From the NCBI RefSeq assembly GCF_004197395.1, contig NZ_SELS01000073.1, positions 1-34,066 of the forward strand: 34,066 bases of DNA, in the 5' to 3' direction. Each line of letters opens with the position of its first letter. Within the stretch, counting starts at the first letter, position 1. This document shows positions 8,377 through 17,378 of the stretch, piece after piece. Under the pieces are notes generated by a model, which did no database searches, had not been told where the DNA came from, and saw only the letters and a list, made by a program, of their open reading frames with translations. The stretch comes from Paraburkholderia sp. UYCP14C (GTDB taxonomy: Bacteria > Pseudomonadota > Gammaproteobacteria > Burkholderiales > Burkholderiaceae). Made by a program: the position numbers and the translations under genes.

Positions 8377-9492
8377 ATGCAAACACAGACCCATCCGTTG
8401 ATTTCCCCGTCGCTCGGCACCGCGCGGTCCCTGACGAGCTTCCACTACGGCCCGACGGGCGGACAGAAGATCTACATCCAGTCGTCACTGCATGCCGACG
8501 AGCTGCCGGGGATGCTGGTCGCATGGGAACTGCGCAAACGCGTTGCCGCCCTCGAGACGGCGGGCAGGCTGCGCGGCGAAATCGTCATCGTGCCGGTACC
8601 CAATCCGATCGGCCTCAACCAGCGGGTGCTCGGGCACATGGTTGGCCGCTTCGAAAGCGGCACCGCGGCGAACTTCAATCGCAACTTCCATAATCTGGCC
8701 GAGCTGGTGATGCCGCGCATCGAGTCTCGTCTGACCGGCGACGCGCAACAGAACCTGCTCGCCGTGCGCGCCGCAATGCGCGAGGCGCTCGCCGAGCAAA
8801 CGCCGACCACCGAGCTCGAATCGCAGCGCCTCGCGCTGCAGCGCCTGTCCTATGATGCCGACGTCGTGCTCGACCTGCACTGCGACTTCGAAGCGGCGAT
8901 GCATCTGTTCACGAATCCCGACACGTGGCCCGACGTCGAGCCACTCGCGCGCTATCTCGACGCGAAGACTTCGCTGCTCGCGCTCAATTCGATCGGCAAT
9001 CCGTTCGACGAGATTCACAGCTTCAGCTGGTCCGAGCTGCGTGCCCGCTACGGCGAGCGCTATCCGATTCCGAACGGCTCGATCTCGGTTACGATCGAGC
9101 TGCGCGGCCAGGCCGATGTGAGCTACGCGTTCGCCGAGCGCGACGCGAACGCGATCGTCGAATACCTGAGGTTTCGCGGCGTCATCGACGGCACACCCGC
9201 GCCGTTGCCGGAGCTCGCGTTCGCGGCCACGCCTTTCTCCGGCAGCAAGCCGCTCGTCGCACCGATCTCCGGCGTGCTCGTGTTCCGCGCGCCGCTCGGT
9301 GTCTGGGTCGATCCTGGCGAGGCGATCGCCGACATCGTCGACCCGCTGACCGGTCGCGTCGTCACGATCACGAACTCCGTCGCCGGCGTGCTATATGCGC
9401 GGCAACGCACGCGCTTCGCCACGGCGGGGCTGGAGGTTGCGTGTGTCGCCGGAGCCGAGCCTATCCGGAGCGGCTCGCTGCTGCCGAACTAA
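8377..9492 (+). CDS. Succinylglutamate desuccinylase/aspartoacylase-family zinc hydrolase
   Basis: A 371-residue protein of the AstE/AspA (M14-like) deacylase family. The metal site is visible as H39-x2-E42 (SSLHADELPG) and H168 in DLHCDFEAAMH; a likely catalytic glutamate is E241 in VTIELRGQADVSY. RNFH and NPIGLNQR segments match the family's substrate loop. The C-terminal domain (about 290-371) is beta-rich with APISGVLVFRAPLGVWVDPG, common in the larger members. Enzymes of this family hydrolyse N-acyl amino acids; the exact substrate is unknown. No clear ribosome-binding site precedes the ATG. The upstream relic of an amino-acid binding protein suggests it once belonged to an uptake operon. 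It converges on and overlaps the glycosylase gene by 4 bp. Confidence 0.82.
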   Translation: MQTQTHPLISPSLGTARSLTSFHYGPTGGQKIYIQSSLHADELPGMLVAWELRKRVAALETAGRLRGEIVIVPVPNPIGLNQRVLGHMVGRFESGTAANFNRNFHNLAELVMPRIESRLTGDAQQNLLAVRAAMREALAEQTPTTELESQRLALQRLSYDADVVLDLHCDFEAAMHLFTNPDTWPDVEPLARYLDAKTSLLALNSIGNPFDEIHSFSWSELRARYGERYPIPNGSISVTIELRGQADVSYAFAERDANAIVEYLRFRGVIDGTPAPLPELAFAATPFSGSKPLVAPISGVLVFRAPLGVWVDPGEAIADIVDPLTGRVVTITNSVAGVLYARQRTRFATAGLEVACVAGAEPIRSGSLLPN

Positions 9493-9977
9493 GCTGGCTT
9501 CGTGAAGCGGATCTCCCGCCAACACAAGAGCTTCTGTTCGAACGACAGCGTCGCATTCGCGGGGCTCGACGAAGGCAATACGAGCGTCTCGTACCCTGCC
9601 TGTCCAATGACGTCGGCAAACCGCCCCGCCGCCTTGCCGTTGAAGCACACTTTTTTCAGCAACGGCGCATGCTCTCTCAATGTTTTGAAGTCGTTCGGCT
9701 GCGCATGGCGGATCGCCGAGTCGAGACTGCCTTCGCGATGGCATGCGTCGAGCACGTCCCAGATGCCGATGCCGTGCTTCAGCACGCGTTCGAGACGTGC
9801 GTCGTAGGCAAGCTCATGCAATTCAGGCTCACCTAGAACCGTACCCAAAAGCTTCCAGAACTGGTTGCGCGGATGCGCGTAATACTGCGCCGCGGCCAGC
9901 GACGCTTCGCCGGGAAAACTGCCGAGTATCAGCGTGTGCGTGTCGGCCGCGACGACCGGTGGAAAGCCGCGCAACAT
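9489..9977 (-). CDS. Hypoxanthine-DNA glycosylase (uracil-DNA glycosylase superfamily)
   Basis: A DNA-repair enzyme of 162 residues expected to excise deaminated adenine (hypoxanthine) from DNA. The signature LILGSFPGEASLAAAQYYAH (residues 16-35) continues into PRNQFWKLLG, and a second motif LPSSSPANA lies near the C-terminus; this is the arrangement of the hypoxanthine-DNA glycosylase branch (family 6) of the UDG superfamily. Its ATG overlaps the ubiC stop by one base (TGATG), so it is translated from the ubiC message. Its stop overlaps the end of the convergent deacylase gene. Confidence 0.85.
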   Translation of the reverse strand: MLRGFPPVVAADTHTLILGSFPGEASLAAAQYYAHPRNQFWKLLGTVLGEPELHELAYDARLERVLKHGIGIWDVLDACHREGSLDSAIRHAQPNDFKTLREHAPLLKKVCFNGKAAGRFADVIGQAGYETLVLPSSSPANATLSFEQKLLCWREIRFTKPA

Positions 9978-10690
9978 CAGCGGCTCCGCTCGTCCGACGG
10001 GCGCGGCGCGGCATGTGCGCGCGACGCGGTGTGATCGAGCGGACGGCCGTGCTCGCGTATCCGCGCGTGCGCGACATGCGCGCCTGGAACGGGCTCGATC
10101 GCGTCACCCGCGTGCCCCGCCTGGGTGCGCCGGGCCAGATGCTCCCACAGTGCCGGCAACATGCATTCGGTCACCATCAAAGGCGCGCCATGCCGCTCGA
10201 ACACCGAGCGCCGCGCGACCAGCGCATGCGGCGCATCCGCACTATCGCCGATCTCGCGCGCGGCCAGCCGATGCAACGGATGCCGCTCCCCCACCCGGCG
10301 GCTCACCAGTGACGAACGCGCGACGCTGCTATCGCTATACAGCAACTCGGCGAGCGGCCGCGTGCGCAGCCGCCGCGTCGCCTGCCAGACGCCCACGCTC
10401 GCGGCGCGCGGCGTCACGCTATGCGCGGCGACGAACGGCACGCCATCGACCGACAGCACCACCTCGCGCACCCACACCGGCGCGCGCGGCGCAATTGCGA
10501 GGGCGGCGGCTTCGTCGGGCCAGGGCAGCGCGACGGCTTCGCGCGTCACGCGCACCGCGACCGCGCCGAGCGCGCGCAGATGCGCGGTCAGTGAACCGCC
10601 GCGGGTCAGCCAGTCTTTCTGGGCAGCGCTGAAAGCGGGCAAAGGCGCGACGCGCCAGTGGGCGTCGGCGGGATCGAAACGGATAGGCAT
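9977..10690 (-). CDS. ubiC: Chorismate--pyruvate lyase
   Basis: Converts chorismate to 4-hydroxybenzoate and pyruvate, the first committed step of ubiquinone synthesis, in the cytoplasm. R75 in [10 protein letters not shown] and E175 in [10 protein letters not shown] align with the product-binding arginine and active-site glutamate of the E. coli enzyme (R76, E155). At 237 residues it is much longer than the 165-residue E. coli protein. The extra length includes an insert before the glutamate and a charged His/Arg/Ala-rich C-terminal tail from about residue 200, probably disordered. It is the first gene of a two-gene operon with the DNA glycosylase. Confidence 0.88.
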   Translation of the reverse strand: MPIRFDPADAHWRVAPLPAFSAAQKDWLTRGGSLTAHLRALGAVAVRVTREAVALPWPDEAAALAIAPRAPVWVREVVLSVDGVPFVAAHSVTPRAASVGVWQATRRLRTRPLAELLYSDSSVARSSLVSRRVGERHPLHRLAAREIGDSADAPHALVARRSVFERHGAPLMVTECMLPALWEHLARRTQAGHAGDAIEPVPGAHVAHARIREHGRPLDHTASRAHAAPRPSDERSR

Positions 10691-10796
10691 GGTGTCGGAT
10701 TATAGCGGCGCGCTCCGACGGCAATTTTTCGCGGCAAGGGTGGCGCTCATCGTGCGCGCTGTTCCGAGAGAGAAGCCGGCGCAAACCGAAGGGTCA

Positions 10797-10822
10797 AAAG
10801 ATGCGCTGCCGAAGCAGCGCAT
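10797..10822 (-). terminator. Intrinsic terminator of htpG
   Basis: A 9-bp stem ATGCGCTGC/GCAGCGCAT closed by a stable CGAA tetraloop (10801-10822), followed on the minus strand by CTTTTGAC. It is located 65 bp past the htpG stop codon. Confidence 0.75.
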
Positions 10823-10886
10823 TTCTCAACCACGAAGCGTCAATCGAACAACGTCATCAACGCTTCCAACTCACATTCATTCGAGT

Positions 10887-12785
10887 TCAACCCGCGCGCG
10901 ACAGCAGCAACGCATTGGTCCGCTTCACGAAGCTCGCCGGATCTTCCAGCGCGCCGCCCTCGGCGAGCAGTGCCTGATCGAACAGCAGATGGCACCAGTC
11001 GTCGAAATTCGCGCTATCGGCATGCAGACCCTTCACGAGCGCGTGCTCCGGATTCACTTCGAGAATCGGATGGAATTCCGGTGCCTGCTGGCCCGCGGCC
11101 TTCAGCATGCGTTGCAGGTAGCCGCTCATTTCGCCGTCGTCGGCGACGAGGCACGACGGCGAGTCGGTCAGGCGGAACGTCAGACGCACGTCCTTCGCCT
11201 TGTCCTTCAGCGCTTCCTTCATCTTTTCGACCAGCGGCTTGAACTCCTCGCCGATCTTTTCCTGCGCCTGCTTTTCCTCGTCGTTCAGCGCGCCGAGATC
11301 GAGGTCGCCGCGCGCGACGCTTTGCAGCGGCTTGCCGTCGAATTCGTTGAGGAACGACAGCATCCACTCATCGACGCGATCGGTCAGCAGCAGCACTTCG
11401 ACGCCCTTCTTGCGGAACACTTCGAGATGCGGACTGTTCGACGCCGCCTGCCAGGTGTCGGCGGTCACGTAGTAGATCTTGGTTTGCTCGGGCTTCATGC
11501 GAGCGACGTAGTCGGCCAGCGACACGGTCTGCTCGGCCGTGCCCGTATGGGTCGTCGCAAAGCGCACCAGCTTCGCGACGCGCTCGCGATTGGCGAAGTC
11601 CTCGCCGATGCCTTCCTTCAGCACCTGGCCGAATTCCTTCCAGAAGCCCGCGTACTTTTCCTTATCGGCGTCGTTGTCCGCGTTGGCCAGTTCTTCGAGC
11701 ATCGACAGCGCGCGCTTGGTCACGCCTTCGCGGATCGCCTTCACGTCGCGGCTTTCCTGCAGGATTTCGCGCGACACGTTGAGCGGCAGATCGGCCGAAT
11801 CGACCACACCCTTCACGAAACGCAGATACGTGGGAAGCAGTTGCTCGGCGTCGTCCATGATGAATACGCGCTTCACGTACAGCTTCAGGCCGCCGCGCTG
11901 CTCGCGGTTCCACAGATCGAACGGCGCGTGCGCCGGCACGTACAGCAGTTGCGTGTATTCGCTGCGGCCTTCGACGCGGTTATGCGTCCACGTCAGCGGG
12001 TCCTGATGGTCGTGCGAGATGTGCTGGTAGAACTGCTTGTACTGATCGTCGGTGATGTCGTTCTTCGAACGGGTCCACAGCGCGCTCGCCTGGTTGACGG
12101 TCTCGTCTTCGTCCTTCGTGACCATCTCGCTCTTTTCCGCGTCCCACTCTTCCTTCTGCATCAGGATCGGCAGCGCGACGTGGTCCGAGTACTTCTGGAT
12201 GATCGACTTCAGCCGATGCGACGACAGCAGTTCGTCCTCATCGGCACGCAGATGCAGCGTGATGGTGGTGCCGCGCGCGGCGCGCTCGATCGTCTCGACC
12301 GCGAAATCGCCCTCGCCCGCGCTGACCCAGCGCACGCCTTCAGCGGCCGGCAAGCCGGCGCGGCGCGTCTCGACGGTGATCTTGTCCGCGACGATGAAGC
12401 CCGAGTAGAAGCCGACGCCGAACTGGCCGATCAGCGCCGCGTCCTTCTGCTGGTCGCCCGACAGCTTGCCGAAGAATTCCTTGGTGCCCGAACGCGCGAT
12501 CGTGCCGAGGTGCGCGATCGTTTCGTCGCGGCTCATGCCGATGCCGTTGTCGTCGATCGTGACGGTGCGCGCGGCCTTGTCGTACGACACGCGAATCCGC
12601 AGGTTCGGATCGTTCTCGTACAGCGCGCTGTTTTCGATCGCCTCGAAGCGCAGCTTGTCGGCCGCGTCGGACGCGTTCGAGATCAGCTCGCGCAGAAAGA
12701 TTTCCTTGTTGCTGTACAGCGAATGGATCATCAGTTGCAGAAGTTGCTTCACTTCTGCCTGAAAGCTCATGGTTTCTTGTGCCAT
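10887..12785 (-). CDS. htpG: Molecular chaperone HtpG (Hsp90)
   Basis: An ATP-dependent cytosolic chaperone of 632 residues, the usual size for bacterial Hsp90. The N-terminal GHKL ATPase shows [28 protein letters not shown] and [16 protein letters not shown] in order. The middle domain contains [11 protein letters not shown], with the conserved arginine that contacts ATP, and the C-terminal dimerisation domain closes the protein. The start at [16 protein letters not shown] is chosen for its AGAGGAAG ribosome-binding site and the homologue start; the frame is open 108 nt further upstream. The MocR-type gene lies upstream on the same strand, separated by 130 bp with a strong hairpin, so htpG is likely transcribed separately. 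Confidence 0.96.
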   Translation of the reverse strand: MAQETMSFQAEVKQLLQLMIHSLYSNKEIFLRELISNASDAADKLRFEAIENSALYENDPNLRIRVSYDKAARTVTIDDNGIGMSRDETIAHLGTIARSGTKEFFGKLSGDQQKDAALIGQFGVGFYSGFIVADKITVETRRAGLPAAEGVRWVSAGEGDFAVETIERAARGTTITLHLRADEDELLSSHRLKSIIQKYSDHVALPILMQKEEWDAEKSEMVTKDEDETVNQASALWTRSKNDITDDQYKQFYQHISHDHQDPLTWTHNRVEGRSEYTQLLYVPAHAPFDLWNREQRGGLKLYVKRVFIMDDAEQLLPTYLRFVKGVVDSADLPLNVSREILQESRDVKAIREGVTKRALSMLEELANADNDADKEKYAGFWKEFGQVLKEGIGEDFANRERVAKLVRFATTHTGTAEQTVSLADYVARMKPEQTKIYYVTADTWQAASNSPHLEVFRKKGVEVLLLTDRVDEWMLSFLNEFDGKPLQSVARGDLDLGALNDEEKQAQEKIGEEFKPLVEKMKEALKDKAKDVRLTFRLTDSPSCLVADDGEMSGYLQRMLKAAGQQAPEFHPILEVNPEHALVKGLHADSANFDDWCHLLFDQALLAEGGALEDPASFVKRTNALLLSRAG

Positions 12786-12807
12786 GGTCGGACTTCCTCT
12801 CTGTTGC

Positions 12808-12815
12808 GAATGGGG
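12808..12815 (-). promoter_or_regulatory. Possible heat-shock sigma-factor minus-10 element of htpG
   Basis: On the minus strand CCCCATTC resembles the CCCCAT core of sigma-32 promoters, 23 bp before the htpG start codon. No convincing CTTGAAA minus-35 box sits at the right distance and the implied leader would be very short, so this is tentative. Confidence 0.25.
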
Positions 12816-12851
12816 GATGGGCGGCGGCGAAACATCGTTCGGGTCCGCCGT

Positions 12852-12883
12852 GCCGGAGCGCCGGACCGCCGGACCGCCGGATC
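12852..12883. repeat. Four tandem 8-bp units GCCGGANC
   Basis: The units GCCGGAGC, GCCGGACC, GCCGGACC and GCCGGATC follow one another without gaps between the mocR-type stop and htpG. The last unit forms part of the left arm of the adjoining 13-bp stem. Confidence 0.8.
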
Positions 12884-12910
12884 GTCCGCGCAATTGGGGA
12901 CGATCCGGCG
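12875..12910 (-). terminator. Long hairpin after the MocR-type gene, likely terminator
   Basis: A perfect 13-bp stem CGCCGGATCGTCC (12875-12887) pairs with 12898-12910 around a 10-nt loop. It begins 5 bp beyond the stop codon at 12916. There is no T-run on the minus side, so it may act with Rho or as an mRNA-stabilising structure. Confidence 0.55.
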
Positions 12911-12915
12911 CGGTT

Positions 12916-14373
12916 TCAAGAGGCGCGGCGCGCGACGCCGTCGAGATATCGGCTCAGAAACGCCGGCAATTCAGGATCGCCGCAATTGGCGATATTGAAG
13001 CGCATCCATGTGCTTGGCGACTGCTGCGGCGAAAACAGGCCGCCCGGCGTCAGCAGATAGCCGGCTTCGTGCCCGGCCGCGGCGAGCGCGCCCGCGTCGA
13101 CGCCGGTGTCGGCCCACAGGAACATGCCGGCCGTCGGCGTCAGGAACAGCCTCATGCCGGTCTTTTCGATCATCCGCACGGCCTTCTCCCGCACGCCGTC
13201 GAGCCGCGCGCGGATGCGCTCGACGTGCCGCCGGTAGTGGCCCTCGGTCAGGATCTTGTAGATCACGCGCTCGTTCAACTCGGGGCTCGTCATGCCGACC
13301 AGCATCTTCTGATTGCTGACCACCATCGCGACTTCCGGCGCGCACGCGATGAAGCCGACGCGCAAATTCGGCGCGAGCGTCTTCGAGAAGCTGCCGAGGT
13401 AGATCACGCGCTTCAGCTGATCGAGGCTCGCGAGCCGCGTGCCCGGGTAGCCCGGCGGGCACAGGTCGCCGTAGATATCGTCCTCGACGACGATGAAGTC
13501 GTACGCCTCGGCGAGCCGCAGGATGCGGAACGCCTGCGCGGCGGTGAGCGACGTGCCCGTCGGGTTCTGCAGCACCGAGTTGATCACCAGCATTTTCGGG
13601 CGCCATTCCTGGATCAGCGCTTCGAGCGCGTCGAGATCGGGGCCGTCCGGCGTGTACGGCATGCCGACGAGCCGCGCGCCCTGCGACGCGAAGGAGCCGA
13701 ACATCTGGAACCATGCCGGATCGCCGACGATCACCGCATCGCCCGGCTTCACGTAGATGCGCGAAATCAGGTCGATCGCCTGCGTGATGCCGGACACCAT
13801 CACGATCTGCTCGGGCGACGCGCCGATCTCCAGCTCTTCGAGCCGCGTCTGCAATTGCTGGCGCAGCGGCAGGAAACCTTGCGCGGTGCCGATGCCGAGC
13901 ATCTGCATGCCGCTCTGCCGGCCGAGCGTGCGCAGCGCGTTGGTGATCAGGTCGCCGTCGAGCCAGCGGGCCGGCAGATAGCCGAGCCCCGGGCTGCGCT
14001 CGGGCCGCGCACCCGTGTGCAGCATGTTGCGCAGCAGCCAGACGACGTCGATATTGGCCGGCGCGGGCAGCGGCTCGGCGCGCGAGCGCAGCTCCGAGAC
14101 CGTCGCCGCGCCGCCCTGGCGCTCCCGCACATAGAAGCCGGAGCCGCGCCGCGACTCCAGGAAACCCTGCGCGACGAGCCGCTCGTACGCTTCGACCACC
14201 GTGAAGCGCGACACGCCCTTGTCGAGTGCGAGCTTGCGGATCGACGGCATGCGCATGCCGGGGCGAAACACGCGCTCTTCGATGCGGCGCCGCGCCCATT
14301 GGACCAGCTGTTCGACCAGCGTCAGCGACGCGGTGTCATGCGGGGCGGGAATCTGCGCAAGCGGGACGGACAT
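12916..14373 (-). CDS. MocR-type GntR/aminotransferase fusion transcriptional regulator
   Basis: A 485-residue PLP-binding regulator. The N-terminal winged helix (about residues 25-85) reads [20 protein letters not shown] and [20 protein letters not shown]. The rest is a fold-type I aminotransferase domain with [17 protein letters not shown] and the PLP lysine K331 in [19 protein letters not shown]. MocR proteins typically sense PLP or amino acids and control a neighbouring, often divergent, gene. Start chosen at MSVPLAQ because GGAG lies 6 nt upstream; the open frame extends 60 nt more. The divergent glyoxalase-like gene and the aminotransferase beyond it are the natural candidate targets. 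Two TGTACCG repeats lie in its own promoter region. Confidence 0.88.
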   Translation of the reverse strand: MSVPLAQIPAPHDTASLTLVEQLVQWARRRIEERVFRPGMRMPSIRKLALDKGVSRFTVVEAYERLVAQGFLESRRGSGFYVRERQGGAATVSELRSRAEPLPAPANIDVVWLLRNMLHTGARPERSPGLGYLPARWLDGDLITNALRTLGRQSGMQMLGIGTAQGFLPLRQQLQTRLEELEIGASPEQIVMVSGITQAIDLISRIYVKPGDAVIVGDPAWFQMFGSFASQGARLVGMPYTPDGPDLDALEALIQEWRPKMLVINSVLQNPTGTSLTAAQAFRILRLAEAYDFIVVEDDIYGDLCPPGYPGTRLASLDQLKRVIYLGSFSKTLAPNLRVGFIACAPEVAMVVSNQKMLVGMTSPELNERVIYKILTEGHYRRHVERIRARLDGVREKAVRMIEKTGMRLFLTPTAGMFLWADTGVDAGALAAAGHEAGYLLTPGGLFSPQQSPSTWMRFNIANCGDPELPAFLSRYLDGVARRAS

Positions 14374-14386
14374 GACGGGCTCCAAC

Positions 14387-14417
14387 TGTACCGAAAGGTA
14401 TCGCGTCGATTGTACCG
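14387..14417. promoter_or_regulatory. Candidate MocR operator: direct repeat TGTACCG
   Basis: TGTACCG occurs at 14387-14393 and again at 14411-14417, 24 bp apart, in the divergent promoter region just upstream of the MocR-type start codon. Spaced direct repeats are the usual operator form for MocR regulators. Its role as an operator is inferred. Confidence 0.45.
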
Positions 14418-14596
14418 TTACTGTGCAGGTCACGGCCGTTACATTTGATTCCAGCGAAGGATGGTGACGAAACGCAGAACCATCCGCATGGCCCGCCGAT
14501 CCGTCAAACGGTTATGCTTACGGCCCCGGCAGCGCAGCCTTCAAGCGTGGCGCGCAACCGGTCCTTGCGCAGAACCGCGTTTTCCGTCGATCCGCC

Positions 14597-15298
14597 ATGA
14601 CAGCCCTGACAGCCCAATCGCTCAGTCTCGATCACCTCGTCGTCTCCGCGCGCACGCTGGACGAAGGCGTCCAGTACGTCGCCGATACGCTCGGCGTCGC
14701 CCCGGCCGGCGGCGGCGCGCATCCGCTGATGCGCACCCATAATCGCCTGCTGGGCCTGTGGGGCGGCGTCTACCTGGAGGTGATCGCGATCGATCCGCGC
14801 GCCGCCGCCGATGCAGCCGATGGCGTCGCACCACGCCCACGCCTGTTCGCGCTCGACGACCCGGCGACGCGGGCGCGACTCGAAAACGGGCCGTATCTGT
14901 CGCATTGGGTCGCGCGCGTCGAGCGGCCGAAGCATCTGGCGACGTGGCAGGCGCAGTATCCGCAGCGCATCGCGCCGGTCGTGCCGATGACGCGCGGCGA
15001 TTTCACGTGGGGCCTGACGGTGCCCGACGACGGGTCGTTCCCCGCATGGCAAGGCGCCGGCGACGGCGTGCTGCCCTCGCTGATCCAGTGGGATTCGACG
15101 CGGCATCCGTCACAGTCGCTGGCGCCGACGAACCTCGCGCTGAAAGCATTGAAAGCCGTGCACCCGCGGCCTGAGCTGATTAGCGAGCAACTGCGCTGGC
15201 TCGGCGCCGCGCATCTGCTCGACGTACAGCCGACCGACGGCGCCGCGGCGCTCGTCGCCGAATTTGAAACACCCGAGGGTCCGCGAACCCTCGCATAA
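14597..15298 (+). CDS. VOC-family glyoxalase-like domain protein
   Basis: A 233-residue protein of the glyoxalase-like (PF13468 type) branch of the vicinal oxygen chelate superfamily. It starts with LSLDHLVVSARTLDEGVQYV, carries the family's GGGAHPLMRTHNRLLGLWGG (about residues 36-55) and YLEVIAIDP segments, and has a second half with PSLIQWD. H13 and E59 occupy positions that in related folds bind metal. The substrate is unknown. It is divergent from the MocR-type gene and upstream of the aminotransferase on the same strand, separated by about 120 bp. Confidence 0.8.
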   Translation: MTALTAQSLSLDHLVVSARTLDEGVQYVADTLGVAPAGGGAHPLMRTHNRLLGLWGGVYLEVIAIDPRAAADAADGVAPRPRLFALDDPATRARLENGPYLSHWVARVERPKHLATWQAQYPQRIAPVVPMTRGDFTWGLTVPDDGSFPAWQGAGDGVLPSLIQWDSTRHPSQSLAPTNLALKALKAVHPRPELISEQLRWLGAAHLLDVQPTDGAAALVAEFETPEGPRTLA

Positions 15299-15417
15299 GC
15301 AGCGCGTGATTGGGGCACTCCCGAGTGGCAACCCCGATGCCCCCAGCGGCGCCAGTAGCCCAGTCGCGCGATAATTGAGGTTTTTGACCGGTTCCAGAAA
15401 CACCAGCAGAGGAGATC

Positions 15418-16614
15418 ATGGACCAAAGCGATCTGAAAGCCCCGACGTGGCAATTGTCCGAACGCGCACGCAAGCTCACGAGCTCCGCGATCCGCGAGAT
15501 CCTGAAGGTCACGGAACGGCCCGAAGTCATCTCCTTCGCCGGCGGCCTGCCCTCGCCGGCCACCTTCCCGGCCGAGCGCATGCGCGAGGCGTCCGACCGC
15601 ATCCTGCGCGACACGCCCGCCGCGGCGCTGCAGTACAGCGCGACCGAAGGCTATCTGCCGCTGCGCGAATGGGTCGCGCAGCGCTACTCGACCAACGGCG
15701 CGCAGATCCGCGCGTCGCAGGTGCTGATCACGACCGGCTCGCAACAGGCGCTCGACCTGCTCGGCAAGGTGCTCGTCTGCGTCGATAGCCCGGTGCTGGT
15801 CGAAACGCCGACCTACCTCGGCGCGCTGCAATCGTTCTCGATGTACGAGCCGCACTACGTGCAGGTGCCGACCGACGATCAGGGCCTGATCCCGGAAGGC
15901 CTGCAGCCGGAACTGATCAAAGGCGCGCGTCTGCTGTACGCGCAGCCGAATTTCCAGAATCCGACGGGCCGCCGTCTGCCGGTCGAACGCCGCCGCGCGC
16001 TCGCCGAGTTCGCGAAGACCGCGCCGTTCCCGGTGATCGAGGACGACCCCTACGGCGCACTCGACTACGCGGGCGAACCGCTGCCGACGATGCTGTCGAT
16101 GGCGCCCGATCACATCGTCTATCTGGGCTCGTTCTCGAAGGTGCTCGCGCCGGGTCTGCGCGTCGGCTTCATCATCGCGCCCGAAGAGCTGATCTTCAAA
16201 CTCGTGCAGGCCAAGCAGGCCACCGACCTGCACACGCCGAGCTTCACGCAGCGCATCGTGCACGAAGTGGTCAAGGACGGCTTCCTCGACACGCACGTGC
16301 CGACCATCCGCGAGCTGTATCGCAACCAGTGCGAGGCGATGCTCGCCGCGCTCGAACGCTATATGCCCGAAGGCGTCAGCTGGAACCGTCCGGAAGGCGG
16401 CATGTTCATCTGGGTCAATCTGCCGGCGGGGATCGACACCATGAAGCTGCTCGAGGAAGCGGTCGCGCAGAACGTCGCGTTCGTGCCGGGCGCTCCGTTC
16501 TTCGCGAGCGAGCCGCAGCACAACACGCTGCGTCTGTCGTTCGTCACGGTGCCACCGGCTAAAATCGATGAAGGCGTGGCGCGTCTCGGCGCACTCGTGC
16601 GCGCGAAAATCTGA
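15418..16614 (+). CDS. PLP-dependent aminotransferase, 2-aminoadipate (LysN-like) type
   Basis: A fold-type I class I/II aminotransferase of 398 residues. Landmarks in order: VISFAGGLPSPATFP (36-50), ITTGSQQALDLLGKVL, QPNFQNPTGR, VIEDDPYGALDY and the PLP-anchoring K241 in YLGSFSKVLAPGLRVGFI. The close match to the LysN/MocR-like subgroup suggests use of 2-aminoadipate, kynurenine or branched/aromatic amino acids; the exact substrate is not decidable. A strong AGAGGAGATC ribosome-binding region precedes the ATG. The neighbouring MocR-type regulator and RidA protein fit a PLP-linked amino-acid function. Confidence 0.85.
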   Translation: MDQSDLKAPTWQLSERARKLTSSAIREILKVTERPEVISFAGGLPSPATFPAERMREASDRILRDTPAAALQYSATEGYLPLREWVAQRYSTNGAQIRASQVLITTGSQQALDLLGKVLVCVDSPVLVETPTYLGALQSFSMYEPHYVQVPTDDQGLIPEGLQPELIKGARLLYAQPNFQNPTGRRLPVERRRALAEFAKTAPFPVIEDDPYGALDYAGEPLPTMLSMAPDHIVYLGSFSKVLAPGLRVGFIIAPEELIFKLVQAKQATDLHTPSFTQRIVHEVVKDGFLDTHVPTIRELYRNQCEAMLAALERYMPEGVSWNRPEGGMFIWVNLPAGIDTMKLLEEAVAQNVAFVPGAPFFASEPQHNTLRLSFVTVPPAKIDEGVARLGALVRAKI

Positions 16615-16637
16615 ACGGCGTTAGCCGCACTGTCATC

Positions 16638-16678
16638 GGGGCGAAGTCTGCACGCGCGTTGCGCGCGGACTTCGCCCC
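16638..16678 (+). terminator. Long GC hairpin between aminotransferase and RidA gene
   Basis: An 11-bp stem GGGGCGAAGTC (16638-16648) pairs with 16668-16678 and encloses an inner CGCGCG stem. No T-run follows. It could be a partial terminator or a processing structure between two co-directional genes. Confidence 0.5.
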
Positions 16679-16717
16679 GCCTGCATTCATGCAATCTCAC
16701 CGAAACGAGGACACGAC

Positions 16718-17182
16718 ATGGCTCAATCGAATGTGTACGACAAGCTCAAGGAACTCGGCATCGAACTGCCGACGGCGGGTGCGCCGGCAGCGGCCTATGT
16801 GATGAGCGCGCAAAGCGGCAACACGGTGTACCTGTCCGGCCACATCGCGAAGAAGGACGGCAAGGTGTGGGTCGGCAAGCTCGGCGCGACGCTCGGCACC
16901 GAAGAAGGCAAGGCCGCCGCGCGTTCGATCGCGATCGATCTGCTCGCCACCTTGCACGCGCAGGTCGGCGACCTGAACCGCGTGACGCGCATCGTCAAGC
17001 TGATGAGCCTCGTCAACTCGACGCTCGAGTTCACCGAGCAGCATCTGGTCACGAACGGTGCGTCGGAACTGATCGCCGACGTGTTCGGCGAGCGCGGCAA
17101 GCATGCACGCTCGGCGTTCGGCGTTGCGCAGATCCCGCTCGGCGCGTGCGTCGAGATCGAACTGATCGCCGAGGTCGAATGA
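16718..17182 (+). CDS. RidA family protein (YjgF/YER057c/UK114)
   Basis: A 154-residue protein of the RidA superfamily; its length and the extended C-terminal part (ELIADVFGERGKHARSAFGV) place it in the longer chorismate-mutase-like subgroup and not with archetypal 128-residue RidA. Visible landmarks are VYLSGHIAKKDGKVWVGKLG and QIPLGACVEIELIAEV. Archetypal RidA hydrolyses enamine/imine intermediates released by PLP enzymes; this subgroup often lacks that activity, so its role is inferred. A GAGGA ribosome-binding site precedes the start. Its position after a PLP aminotransferase is suggestive. Confidence 0.88.
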   Translation: MAQSNVYDKLKELGIELPTAGAPAAAYVMSAQSGNTVYLSGHIAKKDGKVWVGKLGATLGTEEGKAAARSIAIDLLATLHAQVGDLNRVTRIVKLMSLVNSTLEFTEQHLVTNGASELIADVFGERGKHARSAFGVAQIPLGACVEIELIAEVE

Positions 17183-17255
17183 GCAACGAAGCGTCGTGAC
17201 GATGTGTACGGAATAACGTGACTTTCGTACGCGATGCACACCGCATTGCGAATCG

Positions 17256-17298
17256 AACGCGCCGTCTGGTGTCATGCACCGGCGGCGCGTTTTTGTTT
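17256..17298 (+). terminator. Intrinsic terminator of the RidA gene
   Basis: A 9-bp stem AACGCGCCG (17256-17264) pairs with CGGCGCGTT (17283-17291) around a loop that itself can fold (GGTG/CACC), followed by TTTTGTTTT. It lies about 75 bp past the RidA stop. Confidence 0.8.
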
Positions 17299-17378
17299 TA
17301 TGGCGACGGTGGATCGCCGCCGCGCAGGCGGATAGAATCCGCGAACTCCCTCAATGTCCTTTGCGCCGGGGCCAGTCG

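Noticed and set aside
10125-12998. 957-codon plus-strand open frame across ubiC and htpG
   Set aside because: Spans two recognisable minus-strand genes and their intergenic region; no motif or ribosome-binding site.
12769-14448. 559-codon plus-strand open frame opposite the MocR-type gene
   Set aside because: Arg/Ala/Asp-rich shadow of a clear PLP-regulator gene.
14770-16521. 583-codon minus-strand open frame opposite the glyoxalase-like and aminotransferase genes
   Set aside because: Crosses two well-supported plus-strand genes and shows no domain.
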